Below the pieces are notes generated by a model, which was not told the DNA's origin, made no database searches, and saw only the letters and a list, made by a program, of their open reading frames with translations. This document shows, in pieces, positions 1 to 5,075 of a stretch of DNA of 5,075 nt. Numbering within the stretch: position 1 is the first letter of the stretch; every line of letters begins with the position of its first letter. Position numbers and translations under genes: made by a program. This stretch comes from JALYUA01 sp039933215. Its GTDB lineage: Bacteria; Acidobacteriota; Thermoanaerobaculia; UBA5066; Gp7-AA6. Location: the NCBI GenBank assembly GCA_039933215.1, contig JBDTOO010000130.1:1-5075 (forward strand). The letters run 5' to 3'.

Positions 1-67
1 GGCCGCCCGCATCGCCGCACTGCCCAAGAAACCCAGCCCCGCCCGCGCCGCCCGCGAAGGCACCTAG
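1..67 (+). CDS. C-terminal end of an unidentified protein (5' truncated by window edge)
   Basis: Reading from position 2, an open frame gives a 21-residue tail that ends AREGT and stops at TAG (65-67). The tail is rich in Ala, Arg, Pro and Lys and includes the segment RIAALPKKPSP, which looks like a basic, disordered C-terminus. Its stop overlaps the stop of the minus-strand gene to its right, giving a tight convergent arrangement. No domain is visible, so no function can be given. Frames stay open easily at this GC content. The call rests only on the plausible composition and the neat convergent end, and the stretch could instead be noncoding. Confidence 0.35.
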   Translation, partial: AARIAALPKKPSPARAAREGT

Positions 68-759
68 CCCGAGCGTCCCGTCCCGCGGCGCAGGAGAGCG
101 AGCGCGGTGTCTCCGGCGTCGAAACCCCGCTGCTCGACGAGCTCGACCATGAGCTGCGCGACGGGCTCCAGCCAGCGCGCGCTCGAAAGCGGCCCGGCGT
201 CGACGGGCGCGAAACCGAGGCTCGATAGCCACGTGGCCGCGCGACGCTTCGCGGTCTCCGAATCGCCGGCGTAAAACGCCGCCGGCCGCTCCGGTCCCCC
301 GAATTCGGATCCACGCTCGAGGACCTCCGCGTACACATGGTTCAAGGCCTTCACCCATTCGGCCTCCGGCGCGCGCCGCGCGATCTCCTCGGCGCCGGAA
401 GTCTCCAATCCGATCAGAAGCCGCGTGCCGTCGGGAGTTGCCGGGTTCGTCAGGTCGACCGCCGTCTTTCCGTTCCACAGACCCTGCGTCGCGGCGAGCG
501 CTTCGAAGAGACCCTGCCAGCGCAAGGCAAGCACCACGAAGTCCGATTCCGCGAGCGCCTCCCGAAGGGTCCCCGCCGACGCTCGCGGGCCGGCGGCCAG
601 CGCCGCCGCGCGGCCGGCCTCGGGACGCCGCGACCCGAAGACCACCCGCTGGCCGGCCCGGATCGCGGCGCCGGCGACCGCGCGCGCCATTCTTCCCGCT
701 CCGAGGATCGCGACCGTCGCTGGGACGTCCGGGCTCTCGAGGGATGGGGTGGTCGGCAT
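64..759 (-). CDS. NADPH-dependent F420 reductase-like NADP-binding oxidoreductase (F420_oxidored family)
   Basis: This 231-residue protein is close to the usual family length. It starts with a Rossmann dinucleotide-binding motif, VAILGAGRMARAVA (residues 16-29). The second strand ends in VVFGSRRPE (39-47), where Ser-Arg is the typical contact for the 2'-phosphate of NADP. Further family-like blocks are SDFVVLAL (72-79), AVDLTNP (100-106), WVKALNHVYAEVL (135-147) and DAGPLSSARWLEP (187-199). This order resembles F420H2:NADP oxidoreductases and their bacterial paralogs, which are soluble cytoplasmic enzymes that move hydride between NADP(H) and a second cofactor or substrate. Whether this one uses F420 cannot be told from sequence, because many homologs occur in organisms without F420. 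I chose the ATG at 757-759. The frame extends upstream to an ATG at 829-831, but those 24 extra residues are basic and unlike the family, and neither start has a strong ribosome binding site. The gene is divergent from the lipoprotein gene. Confidence 0.85.
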   Translation of the reverse strand: MPTTPSLESPDVPATVAILGAGRMARAVAGAAIRAGQRVVFGSRRPEAGRAAALAAGPRASAGTLREALAESDFVVLALRWQGLFEALAATQGLWNGKTAVDLTNPATPDGTRLLIGLETSGAEEIARRAPEAEWVKALNHVYAEVLERGSEFGGPERPAAFYAGDSETAKRRAATWLSSLGFAPVDAGPLSSARWLEPVAQLMVELVEQRGFDAGDTALALLRRGTGRSG

Positions 760-857
760 GGGCGCATTCTTGCGCGCGGGACGGCGCGCCGGTTCGGAAT
801 TGTTTTCTCCGCCTCGATGAGCCTCCCTCATGAGACCGGGGCCGGAGAACGCGTACT
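760..857. promoter_or_regulatory. Divergent intergenic region, probable promoters for both neighbours
   Basis: These 98 bases separate two divergent genes and must hold both promoters if each is transcribed on its own. The most AT-rich stretch is around 793-808. A 5-bp inverted repeat, ATGAG (817-821) and CTCAT (827-831), has a 5-base spacer and could be a small operator. I see no convincing -35/-10 pair for either gene. A TACTAT at 854-859 resembles a -10 box, but it overlaps the chosen lipoprotein ATG. If it were used, translation would have to begin at the TTG at 870 or the GTG at 876. Confidence 0.35.
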
Positions 858-1664
858 ATGGAAGGTCTGTTGAACGTGCGCGCGGCCTCCCTCGTCCGCG
901 CCGCCGGCCTGTCCGCGGCGTGCGCCATCCTCGTCCTCCTGGCCGGGTGCCCCCGGCTCTCGACGGAGCCGACGGCTCCCACGACGCCCGTTCCGACGGC
1001 TCGTCCGTCGACCACCGCCGCGCCAACGCTCACTCCCACGAACATCGGACCGGGATCGACCGCGACCTCCACTCCGACACGGACTCCGACGCCGACGAAC
1101 ACGTCCGGCCCGGCACCGACGGGCACGCCCACGCCGACCGCGACGCGGACGCCCTCTCCGACGGTGACGACCGGCTCCGGCACTCCGACGCGGACCGCGG
1201 CGCCCCCGACGGCGACGCCGACGCGCACGCCGACTCTCACCGCCACGTCCGTTCCGACGCCGACGCGAACGGCAACAGTGACGCCGACGCCGACCATCAC
1301 CCCGACCTTCACGGCGACCCGCACGGGGACCCTCCCCCCCACGTCGACACCGACGAAGACGCCGACACCCACTTCGACCTCGACGCCGACTTCGACGTTC
1401 ACGCCGACTCGGACTTTCACGGCCACGCCGAGCGCCACATTCACGCCGACCCCGAGCTTGACGCCCACGCCGACGTTCACGCCGACCCCGACGAAGACCT
1501 TCTTCGCGCCGTCGCCGACGCCGACGGACACGCCCACGCAGACCCCGACGCCGACGGAAACCGCCGTTCCCCCGACCGACACGCCCGTACCCCTGACGGA
1601 CACCCCGACGACGACCCCGACGCCGACGGACACGGAGACCCCGACCCCCACCCCAACGCCGTAA
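858..1664 (+). CDS. Thr-Pro-rich repeat lipoprotein, no folded domain
   Basis: This 268-residue protein has a clear lipoprotein signal peptide: a short N-region with Arg8 and Arg14, a hydrophobic core, and a lipobox LLAGC with the lipidated Cys at residue 31. Pro follows the Cys rather than Asp, so by the E. coli rule it would not be retained in the inner membrane, and outer-membrane anchoring is plausible. From about residue 37 to the end the chain is nearly all Thr and Pro (TPT, TPTPT and TPTRT units) with scattered Ser, Ala, Asp, Glu and Arg, plus one hydrophobic interruption (TFFAPSP, about residues 214-220). Such tracts are extended and disordered, and often act as cell-surface linkers or stalks or as glycosylation targets. 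Here no domain follows; the protein stops in TPTPTP. The start ATG has GGAG (844-847) 10 bases upstream. In-frame TTG (870) and GTG (876) starts also preserve the signal peptide. The role is unknown. A structural or spacer function at the envelope is an inference. Confidence 0.82.
   Translation: MEGLLNVRAASLVRAAGLSAACAILVLLAGCPRLSTEPTAPTTPVPTARPSTTAAPTLTPTNIGPGSTATSTPTRTPTPTNTSGPAPTGTPTPTATRTPSPTVTTGSGTPTRTAAPPTATPTRTPTLTATSVPTPTRTATVTPTPTITPTFTATRTGTLPPTSTPTKTPTPTSTSTPTSTFTPTRTFTATPSATFTPTPSLTPTPTFTPTPTKTFFAPSPTPTDTPTQTPTPTETAVPPTDTPVPLTDTPTTTPTPTDTETPTPTPTP
1039..1661 (+). repeat. Degenerate hexanucleotide (ACGCCG-like) coding microsatellite
   Basis: The DNA encoding the Thr-Pro tract is a long imprecise run of ACG-CCG, ACT-CCG and ACC-CCG codon pairs, with a few other codons interspersed. 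Because the unit is 6 bp and lacks stop triplets in most registers, other frames also stay open here. They give Asp/Ala/His-rich products on the plus strand and Arg/Gly-rich products on the minus strand. Slippage by 6 bp would lengthen or shorten the protein by one Thr-Pro without a frameshift. Confidence 0.8.
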
Positions 1665-1668
1665 GCCA

Positions 1669-1697
1669 CCCCTCGCTCCTTCAGGGTGAGAGAGGGG
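1669..1697 (+). terminator. Possible terminator hairpin after the lipoprotein gene
   Basis: CCCCTC (1669-1674) pairs with GAGGGG (1692-1697). After a one-base mismatch on each side, CTC (1676-1678) pairs with GAG (1688-1690), leaving a 9-base loop. It begins four bases after the stop codon, where a terminator would be expected. No U-tract follows (the next bases are GAATCC), so this is not a canonical intrinsic terminator. It may only protect a 3' end or be chance in GC-rich DNA. Confidence 0.35.
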
Positions 1698-1708
1698 GAA
1701 TCCAGGGA

Positions 1709-1759
1709 ATCGGGCCATTTGTCGGCGATCGGGTCATCGGGCCATCGGGTCATCGGGCC
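1709..1759 (+). repeat. 8-bp repeat cluster, unit ATCGGG(T/C)C
   Basis: Five copies of ATCGGGYC are present. One stands alone at 1709-1716 (ATCGGGCC). Four are contiguous at 1728-1759 and alternate T, C, T, C at the variable base, so they form two exact copies of the 16-mer ATCGGGTCATCGGGCC (1728-1743 and 1744-1759). A decayed copy (ATCTGGG) follows at 1760. The alternation indicates duplication of a 16-bp unit. Function is unknown; it may be a simple slippage repeat or a member of a dispersed intergenic family. Confidence 0.8.
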
Positions 1760-1939
1760 ATCTGGGAATGCGGCGCGCGACGTCCGGGCAGGAGCGCCTT
1801 TTGCCCCCGCCCGAATGCGTCCACCAGGTCTCCGAACCCCTTTCGTCCGGCCGTACCCCCTCCCTGACCGATGAGGAAGCTCCATTTAGGCCGATCTCCC
1901 CATCCGCTCGCCGCGTTAGGGGTCTCCCGACCGAAGGGA

Positions 1940-2125
1940 GGGAGGAGCCTGACGCGGCGGGAGCCGCAGCGGTCGCGAAGCGAGCGCGGAGGCGACGGTT
2001 GGGAGGAGCCTGACGCGGCGGGAGCCGCAGCGGTCGCGAAGCGAGCGCGGAGGCGACGGTTGGGAGGAGCCTGACGCGGCGGGAGCCGGAGCGATCGCGC
2101 AGCAGCGCGAGCGCGGAGGCGACGG
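1940..2125 (+). repeat. 61-bp tandem repeat, two identical copies plus a diverged third
   Basis: Copy 1 (1940-2000) and copy 2 (2001-2061) match at all 61 positions. Copy 3 (2062-2125) shares the first 27 bases and the last part but differs in the middle. Each unit starts GGGAGGAGCC and copies 1 and 2 end GGCGACGGTT. Copies 1 and 2 contain two small perfect hairpins: GCGGC-GGGA-GCCGC (1954-1967 in copy 1) and TCGC-GAA-GCGA (1973-1983 in copy 1). In copy 3 the first loses its outer pair, and the second becomes longer, TCGCGC-AGCA-GCGCGA (2095-2110). The identity of copies 1 and 2 implies recent duplication. The block resembles short palindromic intergenic repeats in style, but I cannot assign it to a named family. 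Confidence 0.9.
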
Positions 2126-2166
2126 GAGGCGACGGCAGGCGACGGCAGGCGACGGCAGGCGACGGT
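2117..2166 (+). repeat. 10-bp tandem array, unit AGGCGACGG(C)
   Basis: Five contiguous decamers begin at 2117, 2127, 2137, 2147 and 2157. The first nine bases, AGGCGACGG, are identical throughout. The tenth base is G, C, C, C and T. The unit is the 3' end of the 61-bp repeat, so the array looks like local expansion of the tail of copy 3. It ends just before the candidate -10 box of the kinase gene. Confidence 0.85.
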
Positions 2167-2172
2167 TAGAAT
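2167..2172 (+). promoter_or_regulatory. Candidate -10 box for the sensor kinase gene
   Basis: TAGAAT matches the sigma-70 -10 consensus TATAAT at five of six positions. It lies immediately after the 10-bp repeat array. Transcription would begin near 2179, giving a short leader of roughly 18 bases that includes the ribosome binding site. No good -35 box sits at the usual distance, because that interval is repeat sequence (GGCAGG at 2144-2149). The promoter would therefore be weak, activator-dependent, or not real. Confidence 0.35.
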
Positions 2173-2185
2173 GAGCCTTCCAAAC

Positions 2186-2190
2186 GGAGG
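2186..2190 (+). promoter_or_regulatory. Ribosome binding site fixing the GTG start of the kinase
   Basis: GGAGG lies 6 bases before the GTG at 2197-2199. An in-frame TAG at 2167-2169 limits upstream extension, and no ATG lies in frame between that stop and the GTG. Translation from this GTG begins directly with a signal peptide, which supports the choice. Confidence 0.85.
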
Positions 2191-2196
2191 CAACCC

Positions 2197-5075
2197 GTGT
2201 CTCTCGCGGCTCGTGGGCGCCGGGCGGTCGGCTGCGCGATTCTCTTTGCGGGCCTGGCTGCGGGCGTGCCCGCACTCGAGCCGTCGAGCTCCCTCGCGCA
2301 CTACGGGTACGACGTCTGGGATTCGGAGTCCGGCCTGCCCCAGAACTCCGTCACCGCGATCCTCCAGAGCCGCGACGGCTATCTGTGGCTCGGCACTCAG
2401 GAGGGGCTCGTCCGCTTCGACGGCGTCAATTTCACCACGTTCGACACGCGCAACACGGAAGCCCTCGGCGACGACTACATCCAGGCGATCTGCCAGACGA
2501 GAGACGGCGACATCTGGGTCGGCACCGCGGACGGCCTGGCGCGATACCGCGCAGGAGTCTTCACGCGCATGTCGTTTGGCGACAGCTTCGAAGGCCAGCC
2601 CGTCTTCGCCCTCCGCGAGTCCTCCGACGGAGCGCTCTGGATCGGCTCGCGCTACGGCGTCTCACGCCTGCGCGGCCGCACGCTGACCCGGTTCTGGAAG
2701 TTGAACGAGCCCGCCGGCGGGATCCACGCGATCTCGGAGCTGCCGGGCGGCGAGATGTGGTTCGGCGGCCGGTCGGTGCTCCTGCGCTACCGCGACGGAA
2801 AGTTCTCGAGCTTCGGGACCGAGACGGGCTTCTCGGGACCCGTCTACACGATCATCCCCGACGGCGTCGGCGGCCTGTGGGTCGGGACGGACACGGGCCT
2901 CTACCGCTTCAACGAAGGGCGCGCTCTCGCCTACCCGCTCGTCAACGCGACCGATCGCAGCGTCCTCTCGCTCTACTCCGATCGCTCCGGAACCCTGTGG
3001 GTCGGAACCATGGCGGGCCTCTTCGGCCTGCGAAATGGCCAGCTCATGCAGTTCACCAGCGCGAACGGTCTCGCGAGCGACCAGATCCTGTCGATCCTCG
3101 AGGACCGCGAGGGAAGCCTCTGGGTCGGAACCGGCGACGGCGGCCTGAACCGGCTGAAAGATCAGCGGATCGCCAACTACACGACCCGCGACGGCCTCCC
3201 GGACAACAAGATCTGGACGGTTTTCGAAGACAGCTCCCGCGCGCTCTGGGTCGGAACCTGGAATGGGATCCTGTCGCGCATGAAGCCCGGGGAACCCGGT
3301 TTCTCGCCGATGCACGATTTCCGCGGAAAGCTCACGGCCATGGCGCAGGACTCGGCGGGCGCGCTCTGGGTCGGTACGCGGGGAAGCGGTCTCTTCCGCA
3401 TGCAGAGCGGCGGCTCATGGCGCCCCGTCCCGGGAATCGGGAGCTGGGTCTCCTCGATCTGTCCCGTGCGCGACGGGTCGGTGTGGGTGGCCGTCTTCGG
3501 CGGCGGCGTCGTCCACATCGACCATGGGAAGCAGACGAAGTACGACCGGCACAACGGCCTGCCCGGAGAAGCCGCGATCTCGATCTTCGAGGACCGCGCG
3601 GGAGACATCTGGATTGCCATGTACGGCGGCGGTCTCCTGCGGCGGCACGACGGAAAGTTCGAGCGCTTCACGGTCAAGGACGGTCTTCCGCACAATGGTG
3701 TTCTCTCGATCGAACAGGGCGCCGACGGCATCTACTGGATCGGAACGCGCGGCGGGCTCGGCCGGTACGACGGCCGCGAGTTCACGACGTTCCGCAAGAA
3801 CGAAGGCGTCTTCCACGACTCGATCCAGCGCGCGATCGATGACCGGCACGGATACCTGTGGCTGACGACCAACCGCGGCGTTTCGCGCGTGAGCCTCGCG
3901 GAGTTGAATGGCTTCGCGGCAAACCCGCAGCGGCGCGTCCATCCCGTCGAGTTCGCGACCGCGAAGGGCATGCGGGGAGCGGAGTGCAACAACACGCAGC
4001 ACGGCGTCGCCAGAAGCGCCGACGGGCGGCTCTGGTTCGCGACCGTCAAGGGTCTCGCGATGGCGGATCCCTCGCGCATCCCCATCAACCGCGTCCCCCC
4101 TCAGGTCGTGGTCGAGCAGGTCCTCGCGAGCGGCCGGCCCGCCGCGCTCGCGGCGTCGATCGACCTGCCGGCCGAGCGCCGCGACCTCGAGATTCGCTAC
4201 ACCGCTCTGAGCTTCCGCCAGCCCGGCGCGCTCCGGTTCAAGTACCGGCTCGAGGGTTTCGACAAGGGATGGATCGAGGCCGGCGCGCGGCGCGTCGCCT
4301 ATTACACGAATCTTCCGCCGGGGCGGTATTGGTTCCACGTCGCCGCGTCGAACGAGGACGGCCTCTGGAGCGGGTCGGATCGGAAAGTCTCCTTCCGGAT
4401 CGCTCCCCATTTCTACGACACGACCGCCTTCCGAATCGGCGCGGCGCTCTTCATCCTGGTCGGAGGTGCGCTCGCTCTCCGGTTCCACGAGATGAGGCTT
4501 CGCCGCCGGGAGGGACTGCGCACCGAGCTCGTCGAGGCGAAGCTCGACGCCCTGCGCGCGCAGCTGCGGCCCCATTTCCTCTTCAACACGTTCAACGCCG
4601 TGCTCCCCTACATCGACACGGAGCCGGGGCGGGCCAAGCGGATGATCCTGCAGCTCGCCGAGCTCCTCCGCGCGAGCCTGAAGTCGGAGCCGGGCCAGCT
4701 CGTGAGCGTCGACGAGGAGCTCGCGATCCTCGAGCAGTACATGAGCATCGAGCGCGCGAGGTTCGGCGACCGCATCCAGGTCTCGGTCGACGTCGACGAC
4801 GCCGTGCGCGCGGCCCGTGTTCCCTCGTTTCTCCTGCAGCCCCTGGTCGAGAACGCGATCAAGCACGGAGTGAAGGGATTCTCTGGCCCGGTCGCCATCC
4901 GCGTTTCCGTGCGCGCCGACGGCGACCGGCTCTCCCTGACGGTCCAGGACAACGGCCGCGGCCTTCCCGACGGGCGGGAGCCGGTGCTCGCCGCCGGGAT
5001 CGGCATCTCGAACGTGCGCCGCCGCCTCGAAGCGCTCTATCCCAGACGGCACCGATTCTCCGTTCATAACCTCGA
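2197..5075 (+). CDS. Two-component sensor histidine kinase: 14-blade Reg_prop sensor, Y_Y_Y domain, LytS-type kinase (3' truncated by window edge)
   Basis: The visible part is 959 residues with no stop before the edge. Residues 1-26 form a signal peptide (Arg6, Arg8 and Arg9, hydrophobic core, AGVPA end). Fourteen Trp-centred blade motifs of the type DGxLWxGTxxGL follow, with Trp at about 64, 107, 148, 188, 228, 268, 309, 351, 391, 430, 472, 514, 555 and 613. This is the count expected for two seven-bladed periplasmic propellers. A Y_Y_Y domain spans about 664-735, including FKYRLEGFDKGW, and a single membrane helix about 744-761. The cytoplasmic kinase has the phospho-acceptor His793 in RPHFLFN, an N box LVENAIKHG (Asn886), and ATP-binding glycine motifs DNGRG (918-922) and GIGISN (934-939). 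By family knowledge, the propellers with Y_Y_Y sense an extracytoplasmic ligand, often a glycan in Bacteroidetes relatives, and the kinase phosphorylates a separate, often LytTR-type, regulator. The ligand cannot be inferred here. Only a short C-terminal piece should be missing. Whether a receiver or DNA-binding domain follows cannot be seen. Confidence 0.95.
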   Translation, partial: MSLAARGRRAVGCAILFAGLAAGVPALEPSSSLAHYGYDVWDSESGLPQNSVTAILQSRDGYLWLGTQEGLVRFDGVNFTTFDTRNTEALGDDYIQAICQTRDGDIWVGTADGLARYRAGVFTRMSFGDSFEGQPVFALRESSDGALWIGSRYGVSRLRGRTLTRFWKLNEPAGGIHAISELPGGEMWFGGRSVLLRYRDGKFSSFGTETGFSGPVYTIIPDGVGGLWVGTDTGLYRFNEGRALAYPLVNATDRSVLSLYSDRSGTLWVGTMAGLFGLRNGQLMQFTSANGLASDQILSILEDREGSLWVGTGDGGLNRLKDQRIANYTTRDGLPDNKIWTVFEDSSRALWVGTWNGILSRMKPGEPGFSPMHDFRGKLTAMAQDSAGALWVGTRGSGLFRMQSGGSWRPVPGIGSWVSSICPVRDGSVWVAVFGGGVVHIDHGKQTKYDRHNGLPGEAAISIFEDRAGDIWIAMYGGGLLRRHDGKFERFTVKDGLPHNGVLSIEQGADGIYWIGTRGGLGRYDGREFTTFRKNEGVFHDSIQRAIDDRHGYLWLTTNRGVSRVSLAELNGFAANPQRRVHPVEFATAKGMRGAECNNTQHGVARSADGRLWFATVKGLAMADPSRIPINRVPPQVVVEQVLASGRPAALAASIDLPAERRDLEIRYTALSFRQPGALRFKYRLEGFDKGWIEAGARRVAYYTNLPPGRYWFHVAASNEDGLWSGSDRKVSFRIAPHFYDTTAFRIGAALFILVGGALALRFHEMRLRRREGLRTELVEAKLDALRAQLRPHFLFNTFNAVLPYIDTEPGRAKRMILQLAELLRASLKSEPGQLVSVDEELAILEQYMSIERARFGDRIQVSVDVDDAVRAARVPSFLLQPLVENAIKHGVKGFSGPVAIRVSVRADGDRLSLTVQDNGRGLPDGREPVLAAGIGISNVRRRLEALYPRRHRFSVHNL

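Larger units (their letters stand above)
1665..2196. other. 532-base noncoding, repeat-rich intergenic region
   Basis: This gap lies between the lipoprotein stop and the kinase start. From left to right it contains a GC-rich hairpin (1669-1697), a cluster of 8-bp repeats (1709-1759), about 180 bases in which I see no gene or clear signal (1760-1939), 61-bp tandem repeats (1940-2125), a 10-bp array (2117-2166), and the candidate kinase promoter and ribosome binding site (2167-2190). Within the plain part, short inverted repeats GGGCA/TGCCC (1786-1790, 1802-1806) and CTCCC/GGGAG (1924-1928, 1936-1940) are visible but weak. Open frames crossing the region merely translate the repeats into Ala/Arg/Gly-rich sequence and do not look like proteins. 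Confidence 0.75.

Noticed and set aside
760..831. N-terminal extension of the reductase to an ATG at 829-831
   Set aside because: The extra 24 residues are basic and disordered, precede the conserved Rossmann start by an unusual distance, and have no ribosome binding site. The ATG at 757-759 gives a typical family length.
337..873. 178-residue plus-strand frame opposite the reductase
   Set aside because: It is antisense to a well-supported NADP-binding protein, and its product is Arg/Gly-rich without motifs.
830..1867. 345-residue Asp/His/Ala-rich plus-strand frame, superficially like a metal-binding protein
   Set aside because: It is the Thr-Pro repeat read one base off. It lacks a signal peptide and a ribosome binding site, and it continues into intergenic repeats.
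1871..2074. Small plus-strand frame through the 61-bp repeats with a repeated peptide
   Set aside because: The repeated peptide simply translates the tandem DNA repeat. A 61-bp period is not a multiple of three, so successive copies are read in different frames, which argues against a coding repeat.
1940..2166. CRISPR array
   Set aside because: Copies are directly adjacent with no unique spacers, and the 10-bp unit is far too short. No cas-like gene is visible.
2171..2686. ATG-initiated open frame starting just before the kinase
   Set aside because: It is out of frame with the propeller-kinase, becomes a Ser/Arg/Ala-rich shadow, and has no ribosome binding site. The GTG at 2197 has GGAGG and begins a signal peptide.
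2385..3842. 485-residue open frame on the plus strand, offset from the kinase frame
   Set aside because: It is an Arg/Pro/Gly/His-rich shadow of the kinase propeller region with no recognisable motif.
3415..5067. 550-residue open frame on the minus strand
   Set aside because: It lies antisense to the kinase, whose plus-strand frame has propeller, Y_Y_Y, HFLFN and ATP-binding motifs. The minus product is a biased Arg/Glu/Val/Asp-rich chain with no domain, typical of high-GC antisense frames.

Overview
This is a high-GC bacterial window. It holds one complete gene on the minus strand, one complete gene on the plus strand, a long gene cut by the right edge, probably the last codons of a gene cut by the left edge, and a repeat-rich gap of about 530 bases. 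A periplasmic two-component 'propeller' sensor joined to a LytS-type kinase, a Thr-Pro-rich lipoprotein, GTG start use and intergenic tandem repeats together suggest a Gram-negative soil or sediment lineage. Acidobacteriota is my best guess, with myxobacteria-like groups possible. This rests on gene style only, because no phylogenetic marker is present.

Layout. Positions 1-67 probably hold the end of a plus-strand gene whose stop overlaps the stop of the next gene. Positions 64-759 (minus) encode an NADPH-dependent F420 reductase-like (F420_oxidored family) NADP-binding protein. Positions 760-857 are a short divergent intergenic region. Positions 858-1664 (plus) encode a lipoprotein that is almost entirely Thr-Pro repeats after its signal peptide. 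Positions 1665-2196 are noncoding. They contain a possible terminator hairpin, an 8-bp repeat cluster, two identical 61-bp tandem repeats plus a third diverged copy, and a 10-bp array that runs into a candidate promoter. Positions 2197 to the right edge (plus) encode a large sensor histidine kinase with a signal peptide, 14 propeller blades, a Y_Y_Y domain, one membrane helix, and a cytoplasmic His_kinase plus HATPase core. Only its extreme C-terminus is missing.

How the genes relate. There is no evidence that the three main genes form one pathway. The reductase is transcribed away from the other two. The lipoprotein and kinase share a strand but are separated by 532 bases of repeats and probably have separate promoters. 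The kinase should sense a periplasmic ligand and signal to a response regulator, often LytTR-type and often encoded next door, which would lie beyond the right edge.

I do not see a clearly new biological system. The most unusual part is the 61-bp/10-bp repeat block directly upstream of the kinase. Its repeats can fold into small hairpins, and its last unit abuts the kinase's candidate -10 box.
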